Shown piece after piece: positions 35,188 to 44,355 of a DNA stretch of 64,000 bases. Within the stretch, counting starts at the first letter, position 1; each line of letters opens with the position of its first letter. The translations under genes and the position numbers were made by a program. Source of the stretch: Adhaeribacter aerolatus. GTDB lineage: Bacteria; Bacteroidota; Bacteroidia; Cytophagales; Hymenobacteraceae. The notes under the pieces are model-generated. The model was given only the letters and a program-made list of their open reading frames with translations, had not been told where the DNA came from and ran no database searches. The stretch is from the NCBI RefSeq assembly GCF_007991635.1, contig NZ_BJYS01000016.1, forward strand, positions 62,001 through 126,000, read 5' to 3'.

Positions 35188-35673
35188 ATGAAAAAGATAA
35201 TTGTAATGTCGTGCCTGGTTTTTGCTTCGGCGTTTAGTGCCATTGCCCAGGATAATAAAGGTACGGCTACCGAACGAGCCAACCGCCTTACCGACCGGAT
35301 GATTCAGGAACTGAAGCTGAACAACTTCCAGGCTAACCGTTTACGGGCTATTAACCAGGAGAAGGTTAATAAGATGATGGACATTGAACAGAAATTCGCC
35401 GGCAACGATGCCCTGGTAGATAAAAACTGTTTGGGTGTTTGTAAGGAGCGCGACCAGGAGCTGGAAAGCTTTTTAAGCACAGACCAGTACAGCGCTTATT
35501 ATGGTGCCAGAAGTAAATATTATAGATACGATAAAGATTTTGCCGCGCAGATTGGTGCTTTACCTACTTTAGCCGGCAAACAAAAAAAACCGGTTTTACC
35601 CGTAGGCGAAAGCAAAGTGGTTCCGGTGAACAAAACAGCCGCCGTTATTACGGCTGATGAGGGTTCCCGGTAG
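35188..35673 (+). CDS. secreted protein with a Spy/CpxP-like helical region
   Basis: A 161-residue exported protein with a signal peptide (about 1-20, ending FSAIAQ). The next 80 residues are helical and charged, with the pattern LTDRMIQELKLNNFQANRLR and NQEKVNKMMDIEQKF and a C-x4-C (CLGVCKE), like the LTxxQ proteins of the Spy/CpxP group that chaperone periplasmic proteins. The C-terminus (about 128-161) is a disordered Lys/Pro/Val tail. The family link is weak and rests on pattern. A perfect hairpin follows at 35701. Confidence 0.65.
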   Translation: MKKIIVMSCLVFASAFSAIAQDNKGTATERANRLTDRMIQELKLNNFQANRLRAINQEKVNKMMDIEQKFAGNDALVDKNCLGVCKERDQELESFLSTDQYSAYYGARSKYYRYDKDFAAQIGALPTLAGKQKKPVLPVGESKVVPVNKTAAVITADEGSR

Positions 35674-35695
35674 TCTCTAGCGCTTTACTTAGCTG

Positions 35696-35740
35696 CAAAA
35701 CAAAGGCCTCACTTTCGATAAAGTGAGGCCTTTGTTTTAC
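35696..35740. terminator. bidirectional terminator between the Spy-like gene and gldC
   Basis: CAAAGGCCTCACTTT (35701-35715) and AAAGTGAGGCCTTTG (35720-35734) form a perfect 15-base stem with a four-base loop, flanked by AAAA and TTTT, between convergent genes. Confidence 0.93.
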
Positions 35741-35767
35741 TTATACGCCGCTTATCTTTAGTGTGTA

Positions 35768-36109
35768 TTATTTTGGTTGTTGTTGCCCCTCTTCATCCAG
35801 GTGTTTGCTAATGTCCTGGCAAAGTGCCCGAATTTTGCCGGCTATCACTTCGTCGCCGGTAGCTGTTAAAAGGGTTTGAGCCATCGAGCCCAGGGTATCC
35901 AGATAAAAATGTTTCATTTCGTCTACGGGCATGTCTTTCGTCCAAAGGTCCATTTTCATGGTGCCGTCCTGGTTGCGGTCCCAAAGGGCAATATTAATGG
36001 CTTTGGCAAAATGAATTTGTTCACCGGCATCGGTAGCCCGCCAGCTGATGGCTTCTGGAATATTATTATTATCGAGGGCTACGCTGAAATATATTTCTGA
36101 TTTTTTCAT
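35768..36109 (-). CDS. gldC: gliding motility protein GldC
   Basis: A 113-residue soluble protein with the GldC pattern: KSEIYFSVALDNNNIPEAI, SWRATDAGEQIHFAKAINI, LWDRNQDGTMKMDLWTKDMP and VDEMKHFYLDTLGSMAQT. GldC is a small cytoplasmic protein that improves gliding in Flavobacterium johnsoniae, where it is not strictly essential. It is monocistronic here, next to dnaN rather than to other gld genes. The motif match is strong across the protein. Confidence 0.93.
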   Translation of the reverse strand: MKKSEIYFSVALDNNNIPEAISWRATDAGEQIHFAKAINIALWDRNQDGTMKMDLWTKDMPVDEMKHFYLDTLGSMAQTLLTATGDEVIAGKIRALCQDISKHLDEEGQQQPK

Positions 36110-36170
36110 GGCGAATTAAAATATTTCCGCAAAGGTAAAGCAATTGACGGGGAATACCAGTAGTACGATA

Positions 36171-36200
36171 ACAAAAAAGGGGAGCACCTCCCCTTTTCTG
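36171..36200 (-). terminator. terminator after dnaN
   Basis: AAAAGGGGAG (36175-36184) and CTCCCCTTTT (36188-36197) form a stem with a three-base loop; on the minus strand it is followed by a T-run (the A-run at 36173-36178 on the plus strand). Confidence 0.85.
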
Positions 36201-36220
36201 CAACTAAATTGTTTGTATGG

Positions 36221-37345
36221 TTATACGTAATTATTCAGCATTACCGGCATTACCAGCATCAGAATATTCTCGTTATCGTCGTTAGAAGTAGGCATCAGCA
36301 AGCCGGCGCGGTTAGGAGTCGAAAGTTCCAATGAAATCTCGTCCGAATCAATATTATTCAGCATCTCGATCAGGAAGCGGGCGTTAAAGCCAATCTCCAT
36401 ATCTTCCCCGTCGTACTGGCACGAAAGCCGCTCGTTCGCTTCGTTCGAGAAATCCAGATCCTCGGCCGAAACATGCAACTCGCTGCCCGCGATACGCAAA
36501 CGGACCTGGTGCGTGGTTTTGTTTGAATAAATCGAAATACGTTTAATGGAACTTAATAAATCGTAACGATCAATTACCAGCTTGTTTGGATTCTGCGCCG
36601 GAATAACATTTTCGTAATCCGGATAACGCTCGTCTATTAAACGGCAAACCATCCGGATATTTTCAAAGCTGAAGAAGGCATTGGAAGTATTAAATTCAAC
36701 CCGCACCGTGGTAGGCTCGGCCGGCAAAGTAGATTTTAATAAGGTAAAGGCTTTGCGCGGAATAATAATAGAAGCCGTATTGCCGGTAGCCACATCGAAG
36801 CGGCGATACCGCAGTAGCCGGTGACCATCGGTGGCGACAAACGTAATATTATTATCGTTTAGCTGCACAAAAATACCGGTCATGGCGGGCCGCAATTCGT
36901 CGGTACTAACAGCAAAAATGGTTTTGTTAATAGCCCGGGCCAGCATGTTGGAGGGCACCTCAATAGAATTATTGCTTTTAACCACCGGTACTCGCGGGAA
37001 ATCGGTGGCGTTTTCGCCCGATAATTTGTAGCGTCCGTTAGCTGAGCTTAATTCAATAGTATAGGTTTCTTCGTCGATGGTAAATGTAACCGGCTGATCG
37101 GGTAAATTCTTCAGCGTATCGAGCAAAATTCGGGCGGGGGCGGCTATCCGGCCATTTTCTTTCGCTTCCACGTGCATCTCGGTTATCATCGAGGTTTCCA
37201 GGTCGCTGGCCGTAATGGTTAAGGTCCCTTCGTTTATTTCGAAAAGAAAATTTTCCAGAATGGGCACTACCGGGTTAGACGAGATAACGCCATTAATGCT
37301 CTGAAGCTGTTTTAATAAGGCCGAAGACGATACAATAAATTTCAT
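36221..37345 (-). CDS. dnaN: DNA polymerase III beta subunit (sliding clamp)
   Basis: A 374-residue sliding clamp of three repeated domains that form a ring around DNA and tether the replicative polymerase. Characteristic pieces: MKFIVSSSALLKQLQSINGV, VPILENFLFEI, LDTLKNLPDQPVTFTID, FVATDGHRLLRYR and the C-terminal LMLVMPVMLNNYV that forms the partner-binding pocket. It is isolated from dnaA and recF, with gliding genes on both sides, so this is not the usual origin-type cluster. Confidence 0.96.
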   Translation of the reverse strand: MKFIVSSSALLKQLQSINGVISSNPVVPILENFLFEINEGTLTITASDLETSMITEMHVEAKENGRIAAPARILLDTLKNLPDQPVTFTIDEETYTIELSSANGRYKLSGENATDFPRVPVVKSNNSIEVPSNMLARAINKTIFAVSTDELRPAMTGIFVQLNDNNITFVATDGHRLLRYRRFDVATGNTASIIIPRKAFTLLKSTLPAEPTTVRVEFNTSNAFFSFENIRMVCRLIDERYPDYENVIPAQNPNKLVIDRYDLLSSIKRISIYSNKTTHQVRLRIAGSELHVSAEDLDFSNEANERLSCQYDGEDMEIGFNARFLIEMLNNIDSDEISLELSTPNRAGLLMPTSNDDNENILMLVMPVMLNNYV

Positions 37346-37512
37346 TCCGAACAGTCGTTTATATTTTAAATTAATCTATTACAGGGAATTATTAACTAAA
37401 CCGCAGGGGCCAGTAAGCAACCACTCTTTCGCCGCTATTTTGATGAAGCAAATTAGGTTAATTTACCTAATATTGAAAAAAAACTTTCAGAAAATCTATT
37501 TGCTTACCAAAG

Positions 37513-39219
37513 CTAATACCGGGCATATTTCCGCTTGCGCAGGTAATATCGCACCACGCCAAAGCCCACCAGCAAAACCAAAGGCAACACCAGGTTTATT
37601 AATTGCCACTTTTGTTTTTCTTCTTTAGCCTTAACCCTATCTAAAGGCCGCAGCACAATTTCTTTCGACCGCAACGATACCAAATTGGTTTCGTCGAGTA
37701 AATAAGCTACGGCATTCACGGCAAAATCTTTGTTTGCGTAAGTCGCACCGGTGTACCGGTCAAAGCCTAAGCGATACGGCTGGTTGGTTTTAGGATTGAC
37801 TTCATTCCGGATTAAATCGCCATCTGCTACTACCACGAGCCGCGTAGGCTTACCTTGCTCCTGCAGCTTAACATTTGTAATACCAGGTGGTAAAGGCCGA
37901 TTGGTAAACACCGATCGGAATGTTCCTTCCAGTAAGTAGCCTAAAACCTGCGGGCCTGCGTTAAACTCTTCGGGCTTTGGTGGTACCCGGGCTTCGTTTA
38001 AATTGATGCTGGCCGGCATTTGCACCACCCGCGAGTAAGGAGAAGTAGCAATTAACGGGGTCTTTTTAATGTTCCGAGCCCGAACCGAATCGATATTACT
38101 CACAAATTTTCCGTACAAGGCATCCAGGTTCCGTGTAATGGGGTGCTGGTTAAAACCATTAATGATGGGGAAATAACGCCAGTTCATGAGTTGGGTTTGC
38201 GGCTGATTGCCCAGCATACCCACTATCATGGGTATCTGACCCGCATTAATATCCTGCACAAGATTACCGTTTAGCCGCACGCCGTAGGTAAATAGTAAAT
38301 CCTGCAGGTTCACATCCAGCGGAAGGGCCACCGTACCTTCCGTCCGAATACTGTCGAGGGCAATATTTACCGGGTCGATGAAGAATAAAGCTTTGCCCCC
38401 GCCTACTATAAATTGATCGAGCTTAAATTTTTCGGCTTCGGAATATTTGAGTAAGGGTTTGGCAATGACAATGGCATCAAGGGCTTTTAAATCGGGCACC
38501 TTCGTTAAATCTACCCGGAAGACATCGTAATTTTTCTGAAGCGTGGTAATAATGTCGGCGGTTTCCAGCATACTTAGCTCGCCGTGGCCCTCAATAAAGC
38601 CAATGCGCTTGCGCTGGGTTTGGGTAAGCTGCCGGATTGCCGAGGCCAGTTCAAACTCCAGCCCTTCTATCGATTGGTTTAACTGTTCATCGGGCGGCGC
38701 GGCCTGGTTGCCTTTCAGAAAAGTAACCGGTACTTCTTTTCCTTTGCAGGAAACAATGCCCCCTGGAAATATTAATTTTTCTACGGTTTTATCGCCTTCG
38801 GCCGAAACCAGGTTGGTGGGCTGCAAACCTTTAGCGGCTAACTGCTGGTAATATTTACTGCGCCGCTCCGGGTCGGTATTGCTACTCGGGTCGATAAAAT
38901 TAAACTGTACCCGGTCATCAGAATAAACCCGGAATTCTTCTAAGGTTTCGCGTACGGAATTTTGCAGTCGTTTAAAGCGGGCCGGGAAATCACCATCCAG
39001 GTACACGTCTACCGTTATATCGTCTTTTAAATTAGATAGCAGTTGCTTCGTAACAGGCGCAATCGAATATCGTTTATCTTCGGTTAGGTCTAGCCGGAAA
39101 TAGGTATTCGCTAATAAAATATTCAGCAGTAAAACAATGCCGATGGCGGCAAGAAACCAGTAAATATCTTTTTTCTTCCGGGATGAAGTAGTTGTGCTGG
39201 TTGCTTTTTCCTCTACCAT
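37513..39219 (-). CDS. gldG: gliding motility-associated ABC transporter substrate-binding protein GldG
   Basis: A 568-residue membrane-anchored protein. A transmembrane helix at about 22-40 (FLAAIGIVLLLNILLANTYF) follows a basic N-terminus; the large extracytoplasmic part carries LDLTEDKRYSIAPVTKQLL, QRKRIGFIEGHGELSML and FFIDPVN; a second helix lies near 540-558 before a basic tail (RYYLRKRKYARY). This is the GldG layout, an ABC-associated protein with the ABC-type uncharacterised transport system fold. The start overlaps the end of gldF by seven bases, so they are co-translated. GldA (40042) provides the ATPase. Confidence 0.93.
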   Translation of the reverse strand: MVEEKATSTTTSSRKKKDIYWFLAAIGIVLLLNILLANTYFRLDLTEDKRYSIAPVTKQLLSNLKDDITVDVYLDGDFPARFKRLQNSVRETLEEFRVYSDDRVQFNFIDPSSNTDPERRSKYYQQLAAKGLQPTNLVSAEGDKTVEKLIFPGGIVSCKGKEVPVTFLKGNQAAPPDEQLNQSIEGLEFELASAIRQLTQTQRKRIGFIEGHGELSMLETADIITTLQKNYDVFRVDLTKVPDLKALDAIVIAKPLLKYSEAEKFKLDQFIVGGGKALFFIDPVNIALDSIRTEGTVALPLDVNLQDLLFTYGVRLNGNLVQDINAGQIPMIVGMLGNQPQTQLMNWRYFPIINGFNQHPITRNLDALYGKFVSNIDSVRARNIKKTPLIATSPYSRVVQMPASINLNEARVPPKPEEFNAGPQVLGYLLEGTFRSVFTNRPLPPGITNVKLQEQGKPTRLVVVADGDLIRNEVNPKTNQPYRLGFDRYTGATYANKDFAVNAVAYLLDETNLVSLRSKEIVLRPLDRVKAKEEKQKWQLINLVLPLVLLVGFGVVRYYLRKRKYARY

Positions 39220-39941
39220 TTCCGGCTCTCCAACACCAATTTAGTTCCTAACAGCAACAACAAAATCACGCTTAAAAAATACAAAATATCCCGCGAATCG
39301 ATTAAGCCCTTACTTAAAGCATTATAATGAAAGTCGATGCCTAAATAGCTGATTATGTATTCCGTATCGCCGCCCATCTGCACCGAGGCAATATAATCAA
39401 AACCAATATATACCAGGAAGCACAGGAACACCGCCAGAATAAAAGAAACAATCTGGTTTTCGGTGATAGCCGAAGAAAAAACGCCGATAGCAGTAAAAAT
39501 AGCAGCCAGAAAAATCAGTCCGATGTAAGAGCCCGTTACCGCTGCCGAATCAATATTGCCGACCGGATTACCCAATGAGTAAACGCTGTAATAATACAAT
39601 AGGGTTGGTACCAGGGCTAATAAAACCAGGAACAAACAGGCAAAATATTTACCCAGAATTAACTGCATATCGGTGATAGGTTTGGTTAGCAGTAACTCCA
39701 GGGTACCAGCCTTTTTTTCTTCGGAAAAGCTGCGCATGGTAACGGCCGGAATCAAAAACAGGAAAACCCAGGGCGCCATGCTGAATAGAGTTTGCATATC
39801 GGCGTAACCGTACTCCAGCACGCTGGTCTCGGGAAAAACCCACATAAATAAACCTATTGCTACCAGGAACACCCCGATAACAATATAGGCAATGATAGAA
39901 TTAAGAAAACTGTTTATCTCTTTTTGCAGAATCGCAAACAT
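39213..39941 (-). CDS. gldF: gliding motility-associated ABC transporter permease GldF
   Basis: A 242-residue integral membrane protein with six predicted helices, starting MFAILQKEINSFLNSIIAYI and containing TMRSFSEEKKAGTLELLLTK, the ABC-2 permease signature loop. It overlaps gldG by seven bases. GldA, GldF and GldG form one transporter required for gliding in Flavobacterium. The gldA gene lies 100 bases upstream on the same strand, with a repeat element between. Confidence 0.94.
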   Translation of the reverse strand: MFAILQKEINSFLNSIIAYIVIGVFLVAIGLFMWVFPETSVLEYGYADMQTLFSMAPWVFLFLIPAVTMRSFSEEKKAGTLELLLTKPITDMQLILGKYFACLFLVLLALVPTLLYYYSVYSLGNPVGNIDSAAVTGSYIGLIFLAAIFTAIGVFSSAITENQIVSFILAVFLCFLVYIGFDYIASVQMGGDTEYIISYLGIDFHYNALSKGLIDSRDILYFLSVILLLLLGTKLVLESRKW

Positions 39942-39950
39942 GGTTTGGCT

Positions 39951-40041
39951 AATTATGAATTAAAAATTATGAATTAGAAATGTACAGTTAGTATGATTTT
40001 AAAAGGTCCAAAAACCTAATTCATAATTTCTAATTTTTAAT
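39951..40041. repeat. AT-rich inverted repeat element, copy B
   Basis: Between gldA and gldF. The left arm (39951-39982 approximately) has AATTATGAATTAAAAATTAT and GAATTAGAAAT; the right arm (about 40016-40040) has AATTCATAATTTCTAATTTT. These words match copy A at 26800-26900, again filling the gap between two same-strand genes. Confidence 0.65.
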
Positions 40042-40956
40042 TTATTTACTGGTTAGTTGTTTAAATATTTGTTCTAAAGAGTTCTCTTCCTGGCGTAAGC
40101 CAACGAGGCTCCACTGCTGATTACCGGCCAGCGTAAAAATAGCCGAACGAACATCCTGGCCAGGCTGCGAATGAATCCGGTATCTGTTATTGGGTAAACT
40201 GTCGATGGCAATAATGGCGGGGATGGTCGAAAACAAAGTTGTATCAATGGGGCTTTCGAATTCCGCAATGGTTAAGACTTCATTTTTATTCAGGTTTTCC
40301 AGGGCACCTACTTCTGCATCGGCCACCACGGCACCTTTGTTTATAATTACCACCCGGTCGCAAATGGCGGTAACTTCCTGCATAATGTGGGTTGAGAAAA
40401 TAACGGTTTTCTCCCGGCCAATATTTTTAATTAAAGCCCTGATTTCGCTTAACTGATTGGGGTCCAAACCAGTAGTAGGCTCATCCAGAATCAATACTTC
40501 CGGATCATGAATCAGCGCCTGGGCCAAACCAACGCGCTGCCGGTAACCTTTCGATAAAGAACCAATTTTTTTACCCTGCTCGGCCGTTAAGCCGCACAAG
40601 CTTACCATTTCGGAAATCCGGTTCTTTAATGCACTTCCTTTGAGGCCATTCACCGAACCCGCAAATTCCAGGTATTCTTTCACGTACATGTCCAGGTAAA
40701 GCGGGTTATGTTCCGGCAAATAGCCCACCTGGCGTCTTACGTTTATCGGTTCTGCCACCACATCATAGCCATTTACCAGAATAGTGCCTTCGGAGGGCGG
40801 CAAATAACAGGTGGCTATTTTCATGGTGGTAGATTTACCTGCCCCATTAGGTCCCAAAAAACCCAGTATTTGCCCTTTGTTTACTTTAAAAGAAATATTA
40901 TCTACGGCACGCTGGCTACCAAATATTTTGGTAAGATTCTTTACTTCTACCGACAT
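40042..40956 (-). CDS. gldA: gliding motility-associated ABC transporter ATP-binding protein GldA
   Basis: A 304-residue ABC ATPase: Walker A GPNGAGKSTTMK, signature LSKGYRQRVGLAQAL, Walker B VLILDEPTTGLDP and H-switch STHIMQEV, followed by a C-terminal domain of about 90 residues as in GldA. The opening SVEVKNLTKIFGSQRAVDNI is typical. It supplies ATP hydrolysis for the GldF/GldG membrane part encoded just downstream. It could also be named a NosF/CcmA-like ATPase, but the adjacent gldF and gldG settle it. Confidence 0.93.
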   Translation of the reverse strand: MSVEVKNLTKIFGSQRAVDNISFKVNKGQILGFLGPNGAGKSTTMKIATCYLPPSEGTILVNGYDVVAEPINVRRQVGYLPEHNPLYLDMYVKEYLEFAGSVNGLKGSALKNRISEMVSLCGLTAEQGKKIGSLSKGYRQRVGLAQALIHDPEVLILDEPTTGLDPNQLSEIRALIKNIGREKTVIFSTHIMQEVTAICDRVVIINKGAVVADAEVGALENLNKNEVLTIAEFESPIDTTLFSTIPAIIAIDSLPNNRYRIHSQPGQDVRSAIFTLAGNQQWSLVGLRQEENSLEQIFKQLTSK

Positions 40957-41010
40957 TCAATATTTTTCGGGATACATTCTGTTGTAAAAACGTGCAAAGA
41001 TAAAGATAAA

Positions 41011-41721
41011 TTATTTGGATGCCTGCGGTTTTCCTTTGGGCCGTAAGGGCCGCACTTCAATATCTATGTGGTGGTAGTTGGGCGGCGACTGCAGCACGTG
41101 CAAAATAGTAGAAGCAATATCTTCGGGCTGCATCATGTTTTCGGGCGCGGTGCTATTCTGGAAATCACTAAAAAAATTGGTATTAACCGAGCCCGGATAA
41201 ATACAGGAAACTTTTACGCCAAACTCCCGCACCTCTTTGTAAAGCGACTGGGACATGCCCCGCACGGCAAACTTGGTAGCGCAATAACCAGATGCTTTCT
41301 CCACTCCGTTCAGGCCCGCCAACGAGACAATATTGATGATATGCCCTTCTTCTTGCTTTTTCATCTCGGGCAATACTACTCTGGTGCAGTAAAACAGGCC
41401 GTGCACATTGGTATCGAACATCAGGTGCCAATCTTCTACCGATTGCTCTTCAAACAAACCCTGTTTACCTAAACCGGCATTATTTACTAAAACAGAAACT
41501 GGTCTGCCGGCCCGCTCCACCGTTTCCTGGTAAGCTCTCTCCACAGCAGCCTGTTTGCGCACATCCACTTCGGCAAAAGAAAAATTAGGATGCTTTATGG
41601 GTCCGGGACGCCGGCCCCAACCTACCACAAAAGCCCCTTTTTCTAACAATACTTGGGCGGTGGCTAATCCTATGCCGGAGCTTACGCCGGTTATTACTAT
41701 TAGTTTATTTTCCAGATTCAT
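41011..41721 (-). CDS. short-chain dehydrogenase/reductase
   Basis: A 236-residue classical SDR. The NAD(P)-binding motif is TGVSSGIGLATAQVL (11-25), followed by NNAGLGKQG and the catalytic Ser/Tyr/Lys set in IINIVSLAGLNG and SGYCATKFAVRGM. The WGRR segment after strand 2 suggests NADPH. The substrate is unknown. Lies 55 bases upstream of gldA on the same strand. Confidence 0.9.
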   Translation of the reverse strand: MNLENKLIVITGVSSGIGLATAQVLLEKGAFVVGWGRRPGPIKHPNFSFAEVDVRKQAAVERAYQETVERAGRPVSVLVNNAGLGKQGLFEEQSVEDWHLMFDTNVHGLFYCTRVVLPEMKKQEEGHIINIVSLAGLNGVEKASGYCATKFAVRGMSQSLYKEVREFGVKVSCIYPGSVNTNFFSDFQNSTAPENMMQPEDIASTILHVLQSPPNYHHIDIEVRPLRPKGKPQASK

Positions 41722-41884
41722 CGTTTTAGGTTTTATTAGTACTCCTTCTTCAATCCTCCAAACAACTAAAATGCTAATGAAGGAAGGTTATTTAAAGTAC
41801 TTTTTAAATTAAATCCAATCTAATTACTTTTAATATTGCTTATTGTAAATCAATCAATTATAAACTAACACCTAGTGCGTTAAT

Positions 41885-42598
41885 TCAACTCTCAATATCC
41901 CCTAATTGGGGTCGAATCAGGATTTCTTCTACTACGGTACCGGCCGACATGCCGTAGGCGCTGCTTACTGCACAGGCCACGTCCTCGCTCTTCATAAATC
42001 GTTCCGGAGGCAAATCTACGCCTTCCCAACTGGCCGTTAAGGTAGCTCCCGGTAAAATGGCAGTTACTTTTACATCGTGTTTTTTCAACTCTTCCCGTAA
42101 TACTTTGGTCAGGCCGTATAAAGCAAATTTAGCCACACAGTAAGACCCGCCATTGGTATAAGGTGTAATGCTCGCCGTAGAACACATCATAAATATATGG
42201 CCGGATTTTCTTTTCATCATATCCTCTACCAGGCCTTTGGTTATCCGGTAAGCGCTGAGCAAATGGTTCTCCAGCATAAATGGCAAGGCAGTACTATCCT
42301 CTTCGGTAATTTTACCCGGAATAAAAACGCCGGCATTATTTACCAGAACATCAATCTTTACTTTTAAAGATTTTACATATTTAATAAAGGCTTCTACGGC
42401 CAGCGGATCTCCTATGTCGGTGGTCAGGTAAAAAACTTTAGAAAAGGTATATTTTTGCTCAATTTCGAGTTTAAGCGCTTTTAAATCCCGCTCCGTTCTG
42501 GCACAGGTAATAATATGAAAGCCATCCGCTGCAAATTTTTCGATAATTGCCCGGCCAATGCCTTTCGTGCCGCCTGTGACCAATATATATTTTTCCAT
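41885..42598 (-). CDS. short-chain dehydrogenase/reductase (3-ketoacyl-ACP reductase-like)
   Basis: A 237-residue SDR with TGGTKGIGRAIIEKFA at the cofactor site, NNAGVFIPGK and the catalytic FMMCSTASITPY ... GSYCVAKFALYGL, close to FabG-type reductases. ATG at 42598 is preferred over a frame opening at 42640, because MEKYILVTGGTKGIG is the usual start of the family. It is a second SDR in tandem with that at 41011 (163 bases apart); no operon logic beyond this is visible. The substrate is unknown. Confidence 0.9.
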   Translation of the reverse strand: MEKYILVTGGTKGIGRAIIEKFAADGFHIITCARTERDLKALKLEIEQKYTFSKVFYLTTDIGDPLAVEAFIKYVKSLKVKIDVLVNNAGVFIPGKITEEDSTALPFMLENHLLSAYRITKGLVEDMMKRKSGHIFMMCSTASITPYTNGGSYCVAKFALYGLTKVLREELKKHDVKVTAILPGATLTASWEGVDLPPERFMKSEDVACAVSSAYGMSAGTVVEEILIRPQLGDIES

Positions 42599-42685
42599 AT
42601 TAGTTAGGTTGTTTCTAGAATTTCGCCGTAATATAGTCATAACAAAATAGACACCGATATTTTAGTTATTTCGTACACCCCCTTT

Positions 42686-43414
42686 ATGAAAACCTTAGGC
42701 AGATTTTTACTTTTCCTGAATACGCTGGTACGCCGGGGCGAATCTTTCCGGATTTTATTTAACCGAACCATAGATGAGGCAATTTTAATTGGCATCAACT
42801 CAGTGGTTATTGTGGCTATTGTTTCTACGTTTATAGGGGCGGTAACCTGCGTGCAGATTTCTTATAACTTAACCAATGCTTTAATTCCGCGTTCTACCAT
42901 TGGCTTTATGGTACGGGAAATGACCATCCTGGAGTTGGCCCCAACCATCACATCTATTGTACTGGCCGGCAAAGTAGGCTCCAATATTGCCGGCGGGCTG
43001 GGTACCATGCGCATTACCGAACAGATAGATGCGCTGGAAGTAATGGGCATCAATTCGGCTTCTTACCTGGTTTTGCCCAAAATAATTGCCTCCTTATTAA
43101 TGTTTCCGTTGCTGGTTATTGTGGCCATGACCCTCTCAATTCTGGGTGGTTATGTTGCAGGTAGTTTGTCTGGTGCTTTATCGGCGCAGGAATACGTAGA
43201 AGGTTTGCGTAGTGAGTTTATTCCTTACAATATTGTTTTTGCCTTGATTAAATCTTTTGTTTTTGCCTTTTTAATATCTTCTATATCATCTTATTTGGGT
43301 TATCATACAAAAGGCGGGGCTTTGGAAGTGGGTGCAGCAAGTACCAAGGCAGTTACCAACAGTATTATTGCCGTTTTAATTGCTGATTTTGTTTGTGCGT
43401 ATGTTTTATTATAA
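42686..43414 (+). CDS. MlaE-family ABC transporter permease (DUF140)
   Basis: A 242-residue membrane protein of the MlaE/YrbE/TtgB family, with an amphipathic N-terminus, SVVIVAIVSTFIGAVTCVQ, ELAPTITSIVLAGKVGSNIA (the family signature), and four to five further helices. These permeases move phospholipids between the outer and inner membrane. The next gene, 113 bases downstream, is its ATPase. No MCE-domain (MlaD) gene follows in this window, so the substrate-binding partner is elsewhere. Confidence 0.9.
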   Translation: MKTLGRFLLFLNTLVRRGESFRILFNRTIDEAILIGINSVVIVAIVSTFIGAVTCVQISYNLTNALIPRSTIGFMVREMTILELAPTITSIVLAGKVGSNIAGGLGTMRITEQIDALEVMGINSASYLVLPKIIASLLMFPLLVIVAMTLSILGGYVAGSLSGALSAQEYVEGLRSEFIPYNIVFALIKSFVFAFLISSISSYLGYHTKGGALEVGAASTKAVTNSIIAVLIADFVCAYVLL

Positions 43415-43527
43415 ACCGCATTTTTTACTAATTATAACCAGCAGTTATTTAAGGAGTTAATATTTAAAACCGGTAAATTTACGTACCTGACTTTTTTATT
43501 TGCTAAAGCAAATTATTAAAAATTGAA

Positions 43528-44355
43528 ATGATTGAAATTCATAATATACAAAAATCCTTTAGTGGTGTAAAAGTACTCAATGGCATTTCGGGAATTTTTG
43601 AATCGGGTAAAACCAACCTGCTTTTAGGTGCCAGCGGTACCGGTAAAAGTGTGTTGCTGCAGTGCATTGTGGGCCTGATAAAGCCCGATTTGGGCAGCAT
43701 TACCTACGATGGCAAAGTTTTTACGAACAACAAGCTCGATTTGAAACAAGAGATTCGTCGTAAAATCGGGATGCTTTTCCAGGGCAGTGCGTTGTTCGAT
43801 TCGATGAACGTAGAAGAAAATGTGGAGTTTCCCTTACGCATGCTTACCCCCATGTCCAAGGAAGAACGGCGGGAGCGGGTTGAATTTTGTTTGAAGCGGG
43901 TAGGTCTGGAAAATGCCGGGAAAAAAATGCCTTCAGAAATAAGCGGCGGGATGAAAAAACGGGTGGGTATTGCCCGCGCTATTGCGCCCAACTCCCGTTA
44001 TTTATTTTGCGACGAACCTAACTCGGGCCTCGACCCATTAACCGCCATAAAAATAGACGAACTGATTTATGAGTTGACGAAAGAATACGATATTACCACC
44101 GTTATTGTCACCCACGACATGAACTCGGTAATGGAAATCGGCGATAATATTATGTTTCTGCACAAAGGCAACAAACTTTGGGAAGGCGGCCGGGAAGAAA
44201 TAATGGATACTAAAGTACCGGAGTTAAGAGAATTTATATTTGCCAGTAGTTTAATGCGGGCGGCCAAAAAAGTAGACGAGGAATTAGGTTCGCTGGACGA
44301 ATTATCTACCATCCAAAACGGCAGGGAGCCGGAAGGAGAAAAGCCGCAGGAATAA
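43528..44355 (+). CDS. MlaF-family ABC transporter ATP-binding protein
   Basis: A 275-residue ABC ATPase: Walker A GASGTGKSVLLQ, signature ISGGMKKRVGIARAI, Walker B YLFCDEPNSGLDP and the switch VTHDMNSV. The ISGGM(K/R)KR signature and the Asp-Pro pattern mark the MlaF group. The C-terminus has about 35 extra charged residues. Partner of the MlaE-like permease. A hairpin with T-run on the opposite strand follows. Confidence 0.9.
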   Translation: MIEIHNIQKSFSGVKVLNGISGIFESGKTNLLLGASGTGKSVLLQCIVGLIKPDLGSITYDGKVFTNNKLDLKQEIRRKIGMLFQGSALFDSMNVEENVEFPLRMLTPMSKEERRERVEFCLKRVGLENAGKKMPSEISGGMKKRVGIARAIAPNSRYLFCDEPNSGLDPLTAIKIDELIYELTKEYDITTVIVTHDMNSVMEIGDNIMFLHKGNKLWEGGREEIMDTKVPELREFIFASSLMRAAKKVDEELGSLDELSTIQNGREPEGEKPQE

